Assembly (NCBI GenBank): GCA_036269075.1
Contig: DATASX010000123.1
Span: forward strand, 1 to 64,000
Length of the DNA: 64,000 nt
Direction: 5' to 3'
From: Sporichthyaceae bacterium
Lineage (GTDB): Bacteria; Actinomycetota; Actinomycetes; Sporichthyales; Sporichthyaceae
Shown: piece after piece, positions 43,094-52,214 of the stretch
How the letters are laid out: each line of letters starts with the position of its first letter
How positions within the stretch are numbered: the first letter of the stretch is position 1
Notes under the pieces: generated by a model
The model's input: only the letters and a program-made list of their open reading frames with translations
Told to the model about the DNA's origin: nothing
The model's database searches: none
Position numbers and translations under genes: made by a program

Positions 43094-43870
43094 GTGAGTG
43101 AGCGCAGCCAACCCAAGGACAGTGATTTGGGACTGCTTTCCGCTTCGCAGGTCTGGACCGAACGCGAGTCGTTCCCCCGCCACACCCCGGCCGACCCGCA
43201 CAACGCCGACGCGCTGCCCGCGTACGAGGCGGCCGCCGCGCGCACGCTGGATGCCGTGCGCGACACCCGACGCTTCCTGCCCGGCTCGACCTACGTCACG
43301 TTCCACTGGGCGTTGAGCTTCTACGGCGAATACGCCCTCGCGCCGCTGCTCGACGAGTGCGCCGCGGCGTTGGCCGGCAGCGGCCTGGTGCCGGTGAGCA
43401 ACGACCGGGTGCACGTCCCGCTGCTGCGCATCGGTTCGGACGCGGACGTGACCGAACCCGAACTGCACCGCATCGAGTGGAAGACCCGCGACTGGGCCAC
43501 CGAGCAGCACCAGTTCCGGCTCAACGTCGGACCGCCGGTGCTCGGGCCCGGCGGAGTGCGGTTGGGCGTCGCCCCGTGGACGGACCTGATCGAGTTGCGC
43601 AACGACCTGCGCCGGTTGACCCGCGAGGTGCTCGGTTTGCGGCCCTGGCTGCGCGAGCTGGTCCCGTTCCGGCCGCACGTGCCGATCGCCTACGCACCCA
43701 CCGAGCTGCCGGCCGCGCCGCTGCGCGCGCGACTGGCGACGGCGGCCGAGCACAAACCCGTGTCGCTGCGGATCCGCCGACTGACGCTGATCCGGATCGT
43801 CCGGACGCAGACCGAGGGTTCCTGGCAGGCGCTCGCGGACATGACGCTGGGCAAGCGCACCTCGTTCTGA
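43094..43870 (+). CDS. 2H-phosphoesterase-like (2'-5' RNA ligase family) protein
   Basis: A 258-residue protein. The two halves each carry a strand ending in a histidine motif, [11 protein letters not shown] and [13 protein letters not shown], spaced as in LigT/2H phosphoesterases, which hydrolyse or form 2'-5' phosphodiester bonds. The canonical motif is HxT or HxS; here both read HVP, so the hydroxyl side chain is lost in both repeats and the usual catalysis may be impaired. The N-terminus [10 protein letters not shown] is encoded by a linker-type sequence. It lies 25 bases before the chelatase gene, possibly on one transcript. Confidence 0.6.
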   Translation: MSERSQPKDSDLGLLSASQVWTERESFPRHTPADPHNADALPAYEAAAARTLDAVRDTRRFLPGSTYVTFHWALSFYGEYALAPLLDECAAALAGSGLVPVSNDRVHVPLLRIGSDADVTEPELHRIEWKTRDWATEQHQFRLNVGPPVLGPGGVRLGVAPWTDLIELRNDLRRLTREVLGLRPWLRELVPFRPHVPIAYAPTELPAAPLRARLATAAEHKPVSLRIRRLTLIRIVRTQTEGSWQALADMTLGKRTSF

Positions 43871-43895
43871 CTCACGTCGCCGAAGGTCGGTCACC

Positions 43896-45962
43896 GTGTG
43901 CAAAACTCGCCAGGCGCGGGCCGACACGGCCGGCCGAGCGAGGGGAGCGAACGGGTTGCAGTGCGAGGTGTCCGGCGTGCCGGTGCGGGCCGGCGTAGCC
44001 GGTTTCCCGTTCTCGGCAGTGGTCGGGATGGACGATCTCAAGCTGGCCCTGGCCCTCAACGCGGTCCTGCCGAGCATCGGCGGTGTGCTGGTGCGCGGCC
44101 AGAAGGGCACCGCGAAGTCCACCTTGGTCCGGGCGTTGGCGGGCCTGCTGCCCGAACTCGACGTCGTGACCGGCTGTCGGTTCGCCTGCGACCCGACCCT
44201 GGCTGACGACCGCTGCCCGGACGGCCCGCACGGGGCGGACGCGCCGAGTGGCCGCCGCCGGGCGCGACTGGTCGAGCTGCCGGTGGGTGCCGCCGAGGAC
44301 CGCGTCGTCGGCTCGCTGGACCTGGAACGGGCGCTGGCCGCCGGGGTGCGTGCCTTCGAGCCCGGATTGCTGGCCGACGCGCACCGCGGCGTGCTCTACG
44401 TGGACGAGGTCAACCTGCTGCACGACCATCTGGTCGACGTGCTGCTGGACGCCGCCGCGATGGGGCGCGCACACGTGGAGCGGGAGGGCGTTTCGGTCTC
44501 GCACGCCGCTCGATTCCTGCTGGTCGGGACGATGAACCCGGAGGAGGGAGAACTGCGGCCGCAGTTGCTCGACCGCTTCGGGCTGACCGTTGAGGTCACC
44601 GCCAGCCTCGACCCGCAGGTCCGGGTGGAGGTCGTCCGCCGCGGCCTGGCGCACGAGGCGGACCCGGCAGGTTTCGCCGGGGCCTGGGAGAGCGCCGACG
44701 CCGAGTTCGCGGCACGCATCGACCGGGCCCGCGCCCTGGTGGCGGCGGTCGAACTGCCGGAGGACGAGCTGTTCCGCATCGCCCGGGTGTGCGCGGCGTT
44801 CGCGGTCGACGGGATGCGGGCCGACCTGGTCACCGCCCGGGCGGCCCGGGCGCACGCCGCCTGGCACGGCCGAGCCGCCGTGAACTCCGACGACGTGGCC
44901 GCCGCGGCCCGCCTGGCGCTGCCGCACCGCCGCCGGCGCGACCCGTTCGACACCCCCGGCCTGGACTCCGACGCCCTCGACGAGGCGCTGGCCGATCCGC
45001 CGCCCGACCCGGAACCCGACGGCGACGGTCCCGACGGCGACGGTCCCGGCGGTGGCGCCACCGAGGACTCCGCTCACGCTCCCGGCCACGCCCCCGAGGC
45101 GCGGGAGCAGCCGAGCGCCGGCCCAGGCGGCGAGCGCACGCAGCCGGCCGGTGCCCCGTACCGGTCCCGATTGCTGGTCGTGCCGTCCCGGACACCCGGG
45201 GTGCTCGGGCGCCGGTCGCCGGGCACCAGCACCGTGGGTCGAACCACCGGCGCGGCCCGCCCGGACCGGGCGGACGGGACCGTGGTCCGGCTACCCGCCA
45301 GCATCCGCGCGGCGGCCGTCCACCAGCACGAGCGCGGCCGGCGACCCGGTGCGGCACTCGCGGTGCGTCCGGAGGACCTGCGCTTCGCGCGCCGGGAGGG
45401 ACGGGTCGGGAACCTGGTGCTGTTCTGCGTGGACGCGTCCGGGTCGATGGGCGCCCGCTCGCGCACGGGCGCGGTGAAGGCGGCCGTGCTCTCGCTGCTG
45501 CTGGACGCCTACCAACGTCGCGACAAAGTCGGCCTGGTCACGTTCCGCGACACCGGCGCGCGGGTCGCGCTCACCCCGACCTCATCGGTCGAGATGGGCG
45601 CCAAGCGGCTGCGGGAACTGCCCACCGGTGGTCGAACCCCCTTGGCAGCAGGACTTCTGACCGCCCGTCAGGTGCTGGCGGCCGAGCGGCTGCGCGACCC
45701 GCAACGCGAACCGCTGCTGGTGCTGGTCACCGACGGGCGGGCGAACGCCGGTCCGGAGCCCGTGGAACGTGCATTCGCCGCGGCCCGGGCACTGGCTGCC
45801 GACGGCGTGGCCACAGTGGTCGTCGACGCCGAGTCCGGCCCTGTCCGGTTGGGCCTGGCGGCAGGCCTGGCCACCGAACTGGGCGCCCCGGTGGTCCGAC
45901 TGGCCGAGTTGGCTGCCGGCTTGCCGAACCTGGTGGCGGCGCTGCGCACCGGGGCGGCCTGA
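43896..45962 (+). CDS. Chelatase ATPase fusion, ChlI-ChlD type (putative cobaltochelatase subunit)
   Basis: A 688-residue AAA+ protein joined to an integrin-I (VWA) domain. [21 protein letters not shown] and [22 protein letters not shown] (Walker A near residue 75), [20 protein letters not shown] (Walker B) and [20 protein letters not shown] (sensor) form the I-subunit part. An acidic Pro/Gly linker lies at about 355-390. The VWA part starts with [22 protein letters not shown], the MIDAS motif. With CobN it would insert cobalt in the corrin ring; the position before cobO and cobB favours cobalt over magnesium. cobN is not in the window. The start is uncertain: GTG 43896 is used, but the first 30 residues look poorly conserved. 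Confidence 0.88.
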   Translation: MCKTRQARADTAGRARGANGLQCEVSGVPVRAGVAGFPFSAVVGMDDLKLALALNAVLPSIGGVLVRGQKGTAKSTLVRALAGLLPELDVVTGCRFACDPTLADDRCPDGPHGADAPSGRRRARLVELPVGAAEDRVVGSLDLERALAAGVRAFEPGLLADAHRGVLYVDEVNLLHDHLVDVLLDAAAMGRAHVEREGVSVSHAARFLLVGTMNPEEGELRPQLLDRFGLTVEVTASLDPQVRVEVVRRGLAHEADPAGFAGAWESADAEFAARIDRARALVAAVELPEDELFRIARVCAAFAVDGMRADLVTARAARAHAAWHGRAAVNSDDVAAAARLALPHRRRRDPFDTPGLDSDALDEALADPPPDPEPDGDGPDGDGPGGGATEDSAHAPGHAPEAREQPSAGPGGERTQPAGAPYRSRLLVVPSRTPGVLGRRSPGTSTVGRTTGAARPDRADGTVVRLPASIRAAAVHQHERGRRPGAALAVRPEDLRFARREGRVGNLVLFCVDASGSMGARSRTGAVKAAVLSLLLDAYQRRDKVGLVTFRDTGARVALTPTSSVEMGAKRLRELPTGGRTPLAAGLLTARQVLAAERLRDPQREPLLVLVTDGRANAGPEPVERAFAAARALAADGVATVVVDAESGPVRLGLAAGLATELGAPVVRLAELAAGLPNLVAALRTGAA

Positions 45963-46576
45963 TGCCGCAGGGCGTGCCCGCCGCTGTGCCGGAGGACGGC
46001 CTGACGACCCGTCAGCGCCGGACCCGGCCGCTGTTGATCGTGCACACCGGGGAGAACAAGGGAAAGTCGACCGCGGCCTTCGGGACCGCGCTGCGCGCCT
46101 GGGACGCGGGCTGGTCGATCGGGGTCTTCCAGTTCGTGAAGAGCGCCAAATGGCGCGTCGGTGAGGAGAACGCGTTCACCGCCTTGGGCCATTTGCACGC
46201 GCAGACCGGTGTGGGTGGCCCGGTCGAGTGGCACAAGATGGGTGTGGGCTGGTCCTGGTCGCGGAAGGCGGCCACCGAGGTCGACCACGCCGCGGACGCG
46301 GCCGAGGGGTGGGCCGAGATAAAGCGGCGACTGGCGGCCGACCGGCACGACCTCTACGTCCTCGACGAGTTCACGTACCCGCTGAAATGGGGTTGGGTGA
46401 ATGTGGCCGACGTCGTCGCGACGTTGGCCGACCGACCGGGACGCCAGCATGTGGTGATCACCGGACGCGACGCCCCGGCCGAACTGGTCGCCGCGGCCGA
46501 CCTGGTCACCGAGATGACGAAGGTCAAGCACCCGATGGACGTCGGGCAGAAGGGCCAACGGGGGATCGAATGGTGA
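45962..46576 (+). CDS. cobO: Cob(I)yrinic acid a,c-diamide adenosyltransferase
   Basis: A 204-residue BtuR/CobO/CobA-type enzyme that adds the 5'-deoxyadenosyl ligand to cobalt. LLIVHTGENKGKSTAAFGTALRA is the reversed-orientation P-loop, GVFQFVKSAKWRVGEENAF and VEWHKMGVGWSW are family blocks, and LYVLDEFTYPLKWGW follows. The ATG overlaps the chelatase stop by one base (TGATG). It overlaps cobB by seven bases. Length matches the family. Confidence 0.95.
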   Translation: MPQGVPAAVPEDGLTTRQRRTRPLLIVHTGENKGKSTAAFGTALRAWDAGWSIGVFQFVKSAKWRVGEENAFTALGHLHAQTGVGGPVEWHKMGVGWSWSRKAATEVDHAADAAEGWAEIKRRLAADRHDLYVLDEFTYPLKWGWVNVADVVATLADRPGRQHVVITGRDAPAELVAAADLVTEMTKVKHPMDVGQKGQRGIEW

Positions 46577-48000
46577 GTGTGCCCGCCGCAGGCGGCCCGC
46601 CACGCCTGGTGATCGCAGCCCCTGGCAGCGGGGCCGGCAAGACTACGGTGGCGATGGGGCTGATCGCCGCGCTGCGCTCGCGCGGCTTCGCCGTCTCCGC
46701 CCACAAGGTCGGCCCGGACTACATCGACCCCGGCTACCTGGGGTTGGCGGCCGGTCGCCCGGCACGCAACCTCGACGCCTGGCTGACCGCCGAGTTGCTG
46801 ATCCCCGGGCTGTTCCTGCACGGCGCAAGCCGGGCGCACATCTCCGTGGTCGAAGGCGTGATGGGCCTGTTCGACGGCGTGGCCGGCGGGGTGGCCGGTT
46901 GCGCGGACTTCGGGTCCACCGCGCACGTCGCCCGACTGCTGCGCGCCCCGGTGGTGCTGGTCGTCGACGCAGCCGCGCAGTCGCGTTCAGTCGCCGCGCT
47001 GGTCCACGGGTTCGCCTCGTTCGACCCGCAGGTGCGCATCGGCGGGGTGATCCTCAACCGCGTCGGCTCGGACCGGCACGAACGGTTGCTGCGCGACGCG
47101 CTGGCCGGGATGGCCATGCCGGTGCTCGGTGTGCTGCGGCGCGACGACACGGTCGCGGTGCCCTCCCGGCACCTGGGTCTGGTCCCGGTCGCGGAACGCG
47201 CCCCGGAAGCCACGGCGGCGGTCGCCGCGGCCGGTGAGCTGGTCCGGCGCACCGTCGACCTCGCCGCCGTGGTGGCACTGGCCTCCTCCGCGCCGCGCAT
47301 GTCCGCGACCCCCTGGGACCCGAACCTGGCGGTCGGGCCGATGCCGCGGTCGCGGTCCGTCGTCCGCCCCCGGATCGCCGTGGCCGGTGGACCGGCGTTC
47401 ACGTTCAGCTACGCGGAGCACGCGGAACTGCTGCTCGCCGCCGGCGCCGAGGTCGTCACCGTCGACCCGTGCCGCGACGAGGCGCTGCCCGCCGGGACCA
47501 CCGGTCTGGTGCTCGGCGGCGGGTTCCCGGAGGTCCACTCGGCAGCGCTGTCGGACAACGAACTGCTTCGCAAGGACGTGGCCGACCTGGCCGCTTCCGG
47601 CGGGGTCGTGGTCGCCGAATGCGCGGGGCTGCTGTACTTGACCCGCTCGCTGGACCGGGCCCCGATGTGCGGGGTACTGGCCGCCGATGCCCAGATGACC
47701 CGGCGCTTGACCCTCGGCTACCGGCGACTGGTCGCCGCGACCGACTCGGTGCTGTGCGCCGCCGGCGACGCCGTCCGCGGGCACGAGTTCCACCGCACGG
47801 TCACCAACCCGACCGCCGGTGCCGCGCCGGCCTGGCGGCTGGCCCCGACCGACGTCGACGGCCACGCCGCCGAACCGGCGGAGGAGGGCCATGTGGTCGG
47901 CAACGTCCACGCCTCGTACGTGCATCTGCACTGGGCCGGTCGGCCGCGGATCGCCCGACGGATCGTCGCCGCTGCCGCCCGCGCCCGGGCTGTGCAGTGA
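46570..48000 (+). CDS. cobB: Cobyrinic acid a,c-diamide synthase (CobB/CbiA)
   Basis: A 476-residue glutamine amidotransferase for the first corrin amidations (a and c). LVIAAPGSGAGKTTVAMGLIAAL is the ATP loop, AHKVGPDYIDPGYL binds substrate, SVVEGVMGLFDG is conserved, and VVVAECAGLLYLTRSL carries the glutaminase Cys, with HASYVHLHW near the end giving the His. ATG 46570 (ATGGTGA overlap with cobO) is the only start consistent with the family. Its stop forms the start of linker copy D. Confidence 0.95.
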   Translation: MVSVPAAGGPPRLVIAAPGSGAGKTTVAMGLIAALRSRGFAVSAHKVGPDYIDPGYLGLAAGRPARNLDAWLTAELLIPGLFLHGASRAHISVVEGVMGLFDGVAGGVAGCADFGSTAHVARLLRAPVVLVVDAAAQSRSVAALVHGFASFDPQVRIGGVILNRVGSDRHERLLRDALAGMAMPVLGVLRRDDTVAVPSRHLGLVPVAERAPEATAAVAAAGELVRRTVDLAAVVALASSAPRMSATPWDPNLAVGPMPRSRSVVRPRIAVAGGPAFTFSYAEHAELLLAAGAEVVTVDPCRDEALPAGTTGLVLGGGFPEVHSAALSDNELLRKDVADLAASGGVVVAECAGLLYLTRSLDRAPMCGVLAADAQMTRRLTLGYRRLVAATDSVLCAAGDAVRGHEFHRTVTNPTAGAAPAWRLAPTDVDGHAAEPAEEGHVVGNVHASYVHLHWAGRPRIARRIVAAAARARAVQ

Positions 48001-48073
48001 GCGAGCTTGCGAGTGAACCAATGAGCAGAGCAGCGCTCGGGCACGCCGAGCACCTCGCTTGCGAGGTGTCGGC
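47998..48073 (+). repeat. Linker element copy D with hairpin before cobC
   Basis: It starts on the cobB stop (TGAGCGAGCTTGCGAGTGAA). The last 30 bases fold as CACCTCGC-TT-GCGAGGTG, extended by GCCGA/TCGGC, and end right before the cobC GTG. The GAGG that should act as ribosome-binding site is inside the stem, as for iolC in copy B. Confidence 0.78.
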
Positions 48074-49162
48074 GTGACCGGTCCGGTCCGCCGCGGACCG
48101 GAGGATCCCGCGAGCCTGAACCTGCGGCACCACGGCGACGACGAACTCGTCCCCGGGCTGATCGACCTGGCCGTGAACGTGCGGGTCGGCGGGCCCCCGG
48201 CGTGGCTGCGCAAGGTGCTGGCCGACTCGTTGACGACGTTGTCGGCCTACCCGCAGCCGGAGGCGGCCCGTGAGGCGATCGCCGAGCGGCACGGCCGTCG
48301 ACAGTCCGACGTGCTGGTGACGGCCGGCGCGGCGGAGGCGTTCACCTTGATTGCGCGAGCATTCGCACCGCGGCACCCGATCGTGATCCACCCGCAGTTC
48401 ACCGAACCGGAGCTCGCATTGCGGATCGCCGGCCATCCGATCGACCGCCTGCTGCTGTCCCCGGAGGACGGCTTCGCGCTGCCCGACTACGGCGTCCCGC
48501 CCTCGGCCGACCTGGTCGTGATCGGCAACCCGACCAACCCGACGTCGGCGCTGCACCCCGCCGAGGCGCTGGCCGGGCTGGCCCGACCGGGTCGGCTGCT
48601 GGTCGTCGACGAGGCCTTCATGGACGCCGTCCCCGGCGAGATCGAATCGCTGGCCGAGGAAACCGACATCCCCGGCCTGATCGTGGTGCGCAGCTTCACC
48701 AAGACGTGGGGCCTGGCCGGGCTGCGGGTCGGGTACCTGCTGGCCGCGCCGGACCTGATCGCGGCGCTGGGGGCGGTCCAGCCGCACTGGGCCGTCAGCA
48801 CGCCGGCGCTGGCCGCGGCGGCCGCGTGCAGCACGCCGACCGCGCTCGCCGAGGCGCAGGCGATTGCCTCGCGTATTGCCACCGACCGTGCGTACCTGAT
48901 CAAGCGCCTGGCACAGTTCGACGGCGTGGAGGTCGTCGGGATACCGCAGGCTCCATTCGTGCTGCTGCAGGTCCGCAACGGCCGCAAGATGCGCCAACGG
49001 CTGCGGGAACGCGGTTGGGCGGTGCGCCGCGGCGACTCGTTCCCGGGCCTGGGCCCGACCTGGATGCGGGTCGCGGTCCGCGATCCGGCCACCACCGACG
49101 GCTTCCTGGACGCCCTGGCCACCGTCCAACTCGAGGGTGCATTCGCCGGAGATCATCGATGA
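48074..49162 (+). CDS. cobC: CobC-type PLP-dependent aminotransferase/decarboxylase
   Basis: A 362-residue fold-type I PLP enzyme of the histidinol-phosphate aminotransferase group. LIDLAVNVRVGGPPAWLRKVL and LSAYPQPEAAREAIAERHGR start the domain; NPTNPTS contacts PLP, VVDEAFMD holds the Asp, and VVRSFTKTWGLAGLRVGYLL has the Schiff-base Lys. In cobalamin clusters this is CobC/CobD-like, supplying (R)-1-amino-2-propanol phosphate or a related linker. GTG 48074 directly follows a hairpin; TTG 48059 is an alternative. Overlaps the next gene by four bases (ATGAGC after the family end). Confidence 0.85.
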   Translation: MTGPVRRGPEDPASLNLRHHGDDELVPGLIDLAVNVRVGGPPAWLRKVLADSLTTLSAYPQPEAAREAIAERHGRRQSDVLVTAGAAEAFTLIARAFAPRHPIVIHPQFTEPELALRIAGHPIDRLLLSPEDGFALPDYGVPPSADLVVIGNPTNPTSALHPAEALAGLARPGRLLVVDEAFMDAVPGEIESLAEETDIPGLIVVRSFTKTWGLAGLRVGYLLAAPDLIAALGAVQPHWAVSTPALAAAAACSTPTALAEAQAIASRIATDRAYLIKRLAQFDGVEVVGIPQAPFVLLQVRNGRKMRQRLRERGWAVRRGDSFPGLGPTWMRVAVRDPATTDGFLDALATVQLEGAFAGDHR

Positions 49163-50886
49163 GCGGACTGGAGCCGGGCGACGACGCTGCCCTCTACCGG
49201 GTGCTCGCGGCGCGCCGCGACGTGCGCAACGGATTCCTGCCCGACCCGCCCTCCGACGAGGTGCTGTACCGGGTGCTGGCCGCCGCGCACCAGGCGCCCA
49301 GTGTCGGCTTCAGCCAGCCGTGGGACTTCCTGGTGATCCGCTCTGCGCAGACCCGGGCACGGCTGGCCGTGCTGGCCGCCGAGGCCCGGGCGAACTACGC
49401 CGCCTCGCTGCCCGGCGCGCGGGCGAAAGCGTTCGCCCCGTTGCGGATCGAGGCGATCGAGGCGGCGCCGGTCGGGATCGTCGTCACCTGTGACCCGACC
49501 CGCGGCGGTCGGCACACCCTGGGCCGGCACACCCTGCCCGCCACCGCCGCGCACTCGGTCGCCGCGGCGATCCAGAACCTCTGGCTGGCCGCGCGCGCCG
49601 AGGGTCTCGGCGTCGGCTGGGTCAGCTTCTTCGCCAGCGACGCGCTGCCGCGGGCCCTGGACCTGCCCGAGCATCTGGAGGTCATCGCCTACCTGTGCGT
49701 GGGGCACGTGGCGGAGTTCGGCACGGAGCCGGAACTGGCCGCGGCGGGGTGGGCGCGGCGTCGGCCGTTGGCCTGGGCGGTGCACTGGGAGGAGTACGGA
49801 TTCCGTGGAGCACCGGGGGAGGCGCCGATGGACCTGCTGAGCGAGACGCTGGCCACGATCGGCCCGGCCGACGAGGCCGCCGCTGCCGAGGCCCGCGTGC
49901 GGCAGGACCGGATGACCAAGCCGCGCGGGTCGCTCGGCGTGCTGGAGGACCTGTCCGTCCAACTGGCGGGCCTGGCGGGGACCTGCCCGCCGCCGCTGCC
50001 GGAGCCCGCCGCGGTGGCGGTGTTCGCCGGTGACCACGGCGTGCACGCCCAGGGGGTGACTCCCTGGCCCCAGGAAGTCACCGCCCAGATGGTGGGCAAC
50101 TTCCTGGCCGGCGGCGCCGTGGTCAACGCGTTCGCACGCCAGATCGGCACCGAGGTCCAGGTGATCGACGTCGGGGTGGCGGCCGACCTGGAGGTCCGCC
50201 CGGGGTTGCTGCCCCGGAAGGTGCGTCGCGGCACCGCCGACCTGTCGGTGACCGCGGCGATGACCCGCGAGGAAGCGGTCGCCGCGATCGAGGTCGGCAT
50301 CGAGACCGCCCGCGACCTGGTCGCGGCCGGGAACCGCTGCCTGCTCACCGGCGACATGGGCATCGCGAACACGACCGCGTCGGCCGTCCTGATCGCCGCG
50401 TTCACCGGGTCCGATCCGGCGGCGGTCACCGGACGCGGCACCGGTATCGACGATCTGATGCACCGTCACAAGGTCGAGGTGGTCACGGCCGCGCTGGAGC
50501 TGCACCGGCCGGACCCGACCGACCCGGTGGGGGTGCTGGCTGCGGTCGGCGGGCTCGAGCACGCTGCCCTGGTCGGCTTCCTGCTCGCTGCCGCCGCGCT
50601 GCGGACCCCGGTGATCCTGGACGGCGTGATCGCGGGGTCGGCGGCGCTGGTCGCCTCCGCCTTGTGCCCGGAAGCGCGCGTCGCGTGGGTGGCCGGCCAC
50701 CGGTCGGCTGAGCCCGGGCACGCGTTCGCGCTCGATCACCTCGGGCTGCGTCCGTTGGTGTCGCTGGACCTGCGGTTGGGCGAGGGCACCGGCGCGCTGC
50801 TGGCCCTGCCCCTGGTGCAGTCCGCCGTCCGCGCGTTGGCCGAGGTCGCGACCTTCGACGCGGCCGGCGTCACGGAGAAAGCATGA
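49159..50886 (+). CDS. BluB-CobT fusion: DMB synthase plus nicotinate-nucleotide--DMB phosphoribosyltransferase
   Basis: A 575-residue two-domain enzyme. Residues 1 to ~215 are a BluB-type flavin destructase (VLAARRDVRNGFLPDPPSDEVLYRVL, HQAPSVGFSQPWDFLVI, AEGLGVGWVSFF) that makes the lower ligand 5,6-dimethylbenzimidazole from FMN. Residues ~225-570 are CobT (RQDRMTKPRGSLGVLEDLS, VAVFAGDHGVHAQGVTPWP, MGIANTTASAVL, HRSAEPGHAFAL), which makes alpha-ribazole phosphate. The late Glu of CobT lies in LRLGEGTGALLALPL. The fusion couples synthesis and activation of the base in one polypeptide. No stop or frameshift separates the domains. Confidence 0.93.
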   Translation: MSGLEPGDDAALYRVLAARRDVRNGFLPDPPSDEVLYRVLAAAHQAPSVGFSQPWDFLVIRSAQTRARLAVLAAEARANYAASLPGARAKAFAPLRIEAIEAAPVGIVVTCDPTRGGRHTLGRHTLPATAAHSVAAAIQNLWLAARAEGLGVGWVSFFASDALPRALDLPEHLEVIAYLCVGHVAEFGTEPELAAAGWARRRPLAWAVHWEEYGFRGAPGEAPMDLLSETLATIGPADEAAAAEARVRQDRMTKPRGSLGVLEDLSVQLAGLAGTCPPPLPEPAAVAVFAGDHGVHAQGVTPWPQEVTAQMVGNFLAGGAVVNAFARQIGTEVQVIDVGVAADLEVRPGLLPRKVRRGTADLSVTAAMTREEAVAAIEVGIETARDLVAAGNRCLLTGDMGIANTTASAVLIAAFTGSDPAAVTGRGTGIDDLMHRHKVEVVTAALELHRPDPTDPVGVLAAVGGLEHAALVGFLLAAAALRTPVILDGVIAGSAALVASALCPEARVAWVAGHRSAEPGHAFALDHLGLRPLVSLDLRLGEGTGALLALPLVQSAVRALAEVATFDAAGVTEKA

Positions 50887-50915
50887 CCTGCCGACACGCC
50901 GCCCGACCTCATCGG

Positions 50916-50979
50916 CATCTTCTGCGTGCGTCCGCGCCCTTCGACGCCCGGGGAAGGGCGCGGACACACGCAGAAGATG
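50916..50979. repeat. Long inverted repeat between bluB-cobT and cysG
   Basis: Two 26-base arms (50916-50941 and 50954-50979) pair with one mismatch around a 12-base loop. The outer part CATCTTCTGC/GCAGAAGATG resembles the arms of the hairpin at 4679-4763. There is no T-run, so it may be a dispersed palindrome rather than a simple terminator. Confidence 0.9.
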
Positions 50980-51003
50980 GGTATGGGGACGCGGGAGTGC
51001 GGG

Positions 51004-52212
51004 TTGAACGCTGAGCCGGAGTCTTATCCGGTCGGGTTGCGGCTGGCCGGGCGGCGGGTGCTGGTCGTCGGCGGCGGGCAGGTGGCGCAACGCCGACTGC
51101 CCAACCTCCTGGACGCCCATGCCGACGTCCTACTGGTCTCGCCGGACGTGCGGCCGGCCATCGAGGCCCTGCACGACCACGGTCGGCTCCGGTGGGAGCG
51201 CCGACCTTACGCGCCGTCAGATCTCGACGGGGCCTGGTACGCGCTGGCGCTGACGGCCGACCCGGAGGTCAACGCCGCCGTGGCCGCCGACGCCGAGTCC
51301 GCCCGGATCTTCTGCGTCCGGGCCGACGACGCCTCCGACGCGACCGCGTGGACGGCGGCTTCGGGCCGGCACGACGGGCTCACGGTCGCGGTGCTGGCCG
51401 GTCGTCGGCCCCGCCGGGCCGCGGCGGTCCGCGACGCGCTGCTCGCCGGCCTGCGGGAGGGCGCCGTCGTCCTGGACGCGCCCGACGACAAACCGGCCGG
51501 GGTCGCCCTGGTCGGCGGCGGCCCGGGCGACCCGGACCTGATCACCGTCCGCGGTCGGCAACTGCTCGCACAGGCCGACGTCGTGGTCACCGACCGACTC
51601 GGCCCGTCCTCGCTGCTGTCGGAACTGAGCCCGAACGTCGAGGTGATCGACGCCGCGAAGATCCCGTACGGCCGGTTCATGGCACAGCAGGCGATCAACG
51701 AGGTGCTGATCGACCGGGCCCGGGCCGGGAAGTTCGTGGTCCGGCTCAAGGGCGGCGACCCGTACGTGTTCGGGCGCGGTCACGAGGAACTGCTGGCCCT
51801 GACGGCGGCAGGGATTCCCTGCTCGGTGGTCCCCGGGGTCACCAGCGCGATCTCCGTGCCGGCGTTGGCCGGGATACCGGTCACCCACCGCGGGGTGGCC
51901 CACGAGTTCACCGTCGCCTCCGGGCACATCGGCCCGGACGACCCGAACTCCCTCACCGACTGGCAGGCGCTGGCCCGACTGCCGGGGACCCTGGTGCTGC
52001 TGATGGCCGTGGACAAACTCGGCGCCATCGCGGCCGCGCTGATCGAGCACGGCCGTGATCCGGCGACACCGGCCGCCGCTGTCCAGAACGGCAGCACCGA
52101 CGCGCAACGGATTGTGCGGGCGCCGTTGTCCGGCATCGCCGCCGCGGTCCACGAGGCCGGGGTCCGGCCGCCGGCGGTGATCGTCATCGGGGCCGTCGTA
52201 GCCGTCGGGTAG
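51004..52212 (+). CDS. cysG: CysG-like bifunctional protein: precorrin-2 dehydrogenase and uroporphyrinogen-III C-methyltransferase
   Basis: A 402-residue fusion. The N-terminal ~150 residues are the NAD-dependent dehydrogenase/ferrochelatase part (YPVGLRLAGRRVLVVGGGQVAQRRLPNLL). The C-terminal part from ~165 is the SAM-dependent methyltransferase (VALVGGGPGDPDLITVRGRQLLAQADVVVTDRL, VRLKGGDPYVFGRGHEE, GVTSAISVPALAGIPVTHRG). It makes precorrin-2/sirohydrochlorin for siroheme and B12. The TTG start at 51004 was chosen because GGGAG lies 7 bases upstream and PVGLRLAG then falls near the family position; ATG 50977 or 50983 upstream is the alternative but overlaps the hairpin region. Confidence 0.9.
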   Translation: MNAEPESYPVGLRLAGRRVLVVGGGQVAQRRLPNLLDAHADVLLVSPDVRPAIEALHDHGRLRWERRPYAPSDLDGAWYALALTADPEVNAAVAADAESARIFCVRADDASDATAWTAASGRHDGLTVAVLAGRRPRRAAAVRDALLAGLREGAVVLDAPDDKPAGVALVGGGPGDPDLITVRGRQLLAQADVVVTDRLGPSSLLSELSPNVEVIDAAKIPYGRFMAQQAINEVLIDRARAGKFVVRLKGGDPYVFGRGHEELLALTAAGIPCSVVPGVTSAISVPALAGIPVTHRGVAHEFTVASGHIGPDDPNSLTDWQALARLPGTLVLLMAVDKLGAIAAALIEHGRDPATPAAAVQNGSTDAQRIVRAPLSGIAAAVHEAGVRPPAVIVIGAVVAVG

Positions 52213-52214
52213 GC

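Noticed and set aside
38800-46000. Cobalamin riboswitch for the cob genes
   Set aside because: No B12-box sequence or suitable long leader was found in front of cobD, the chelatase gene or cysG.
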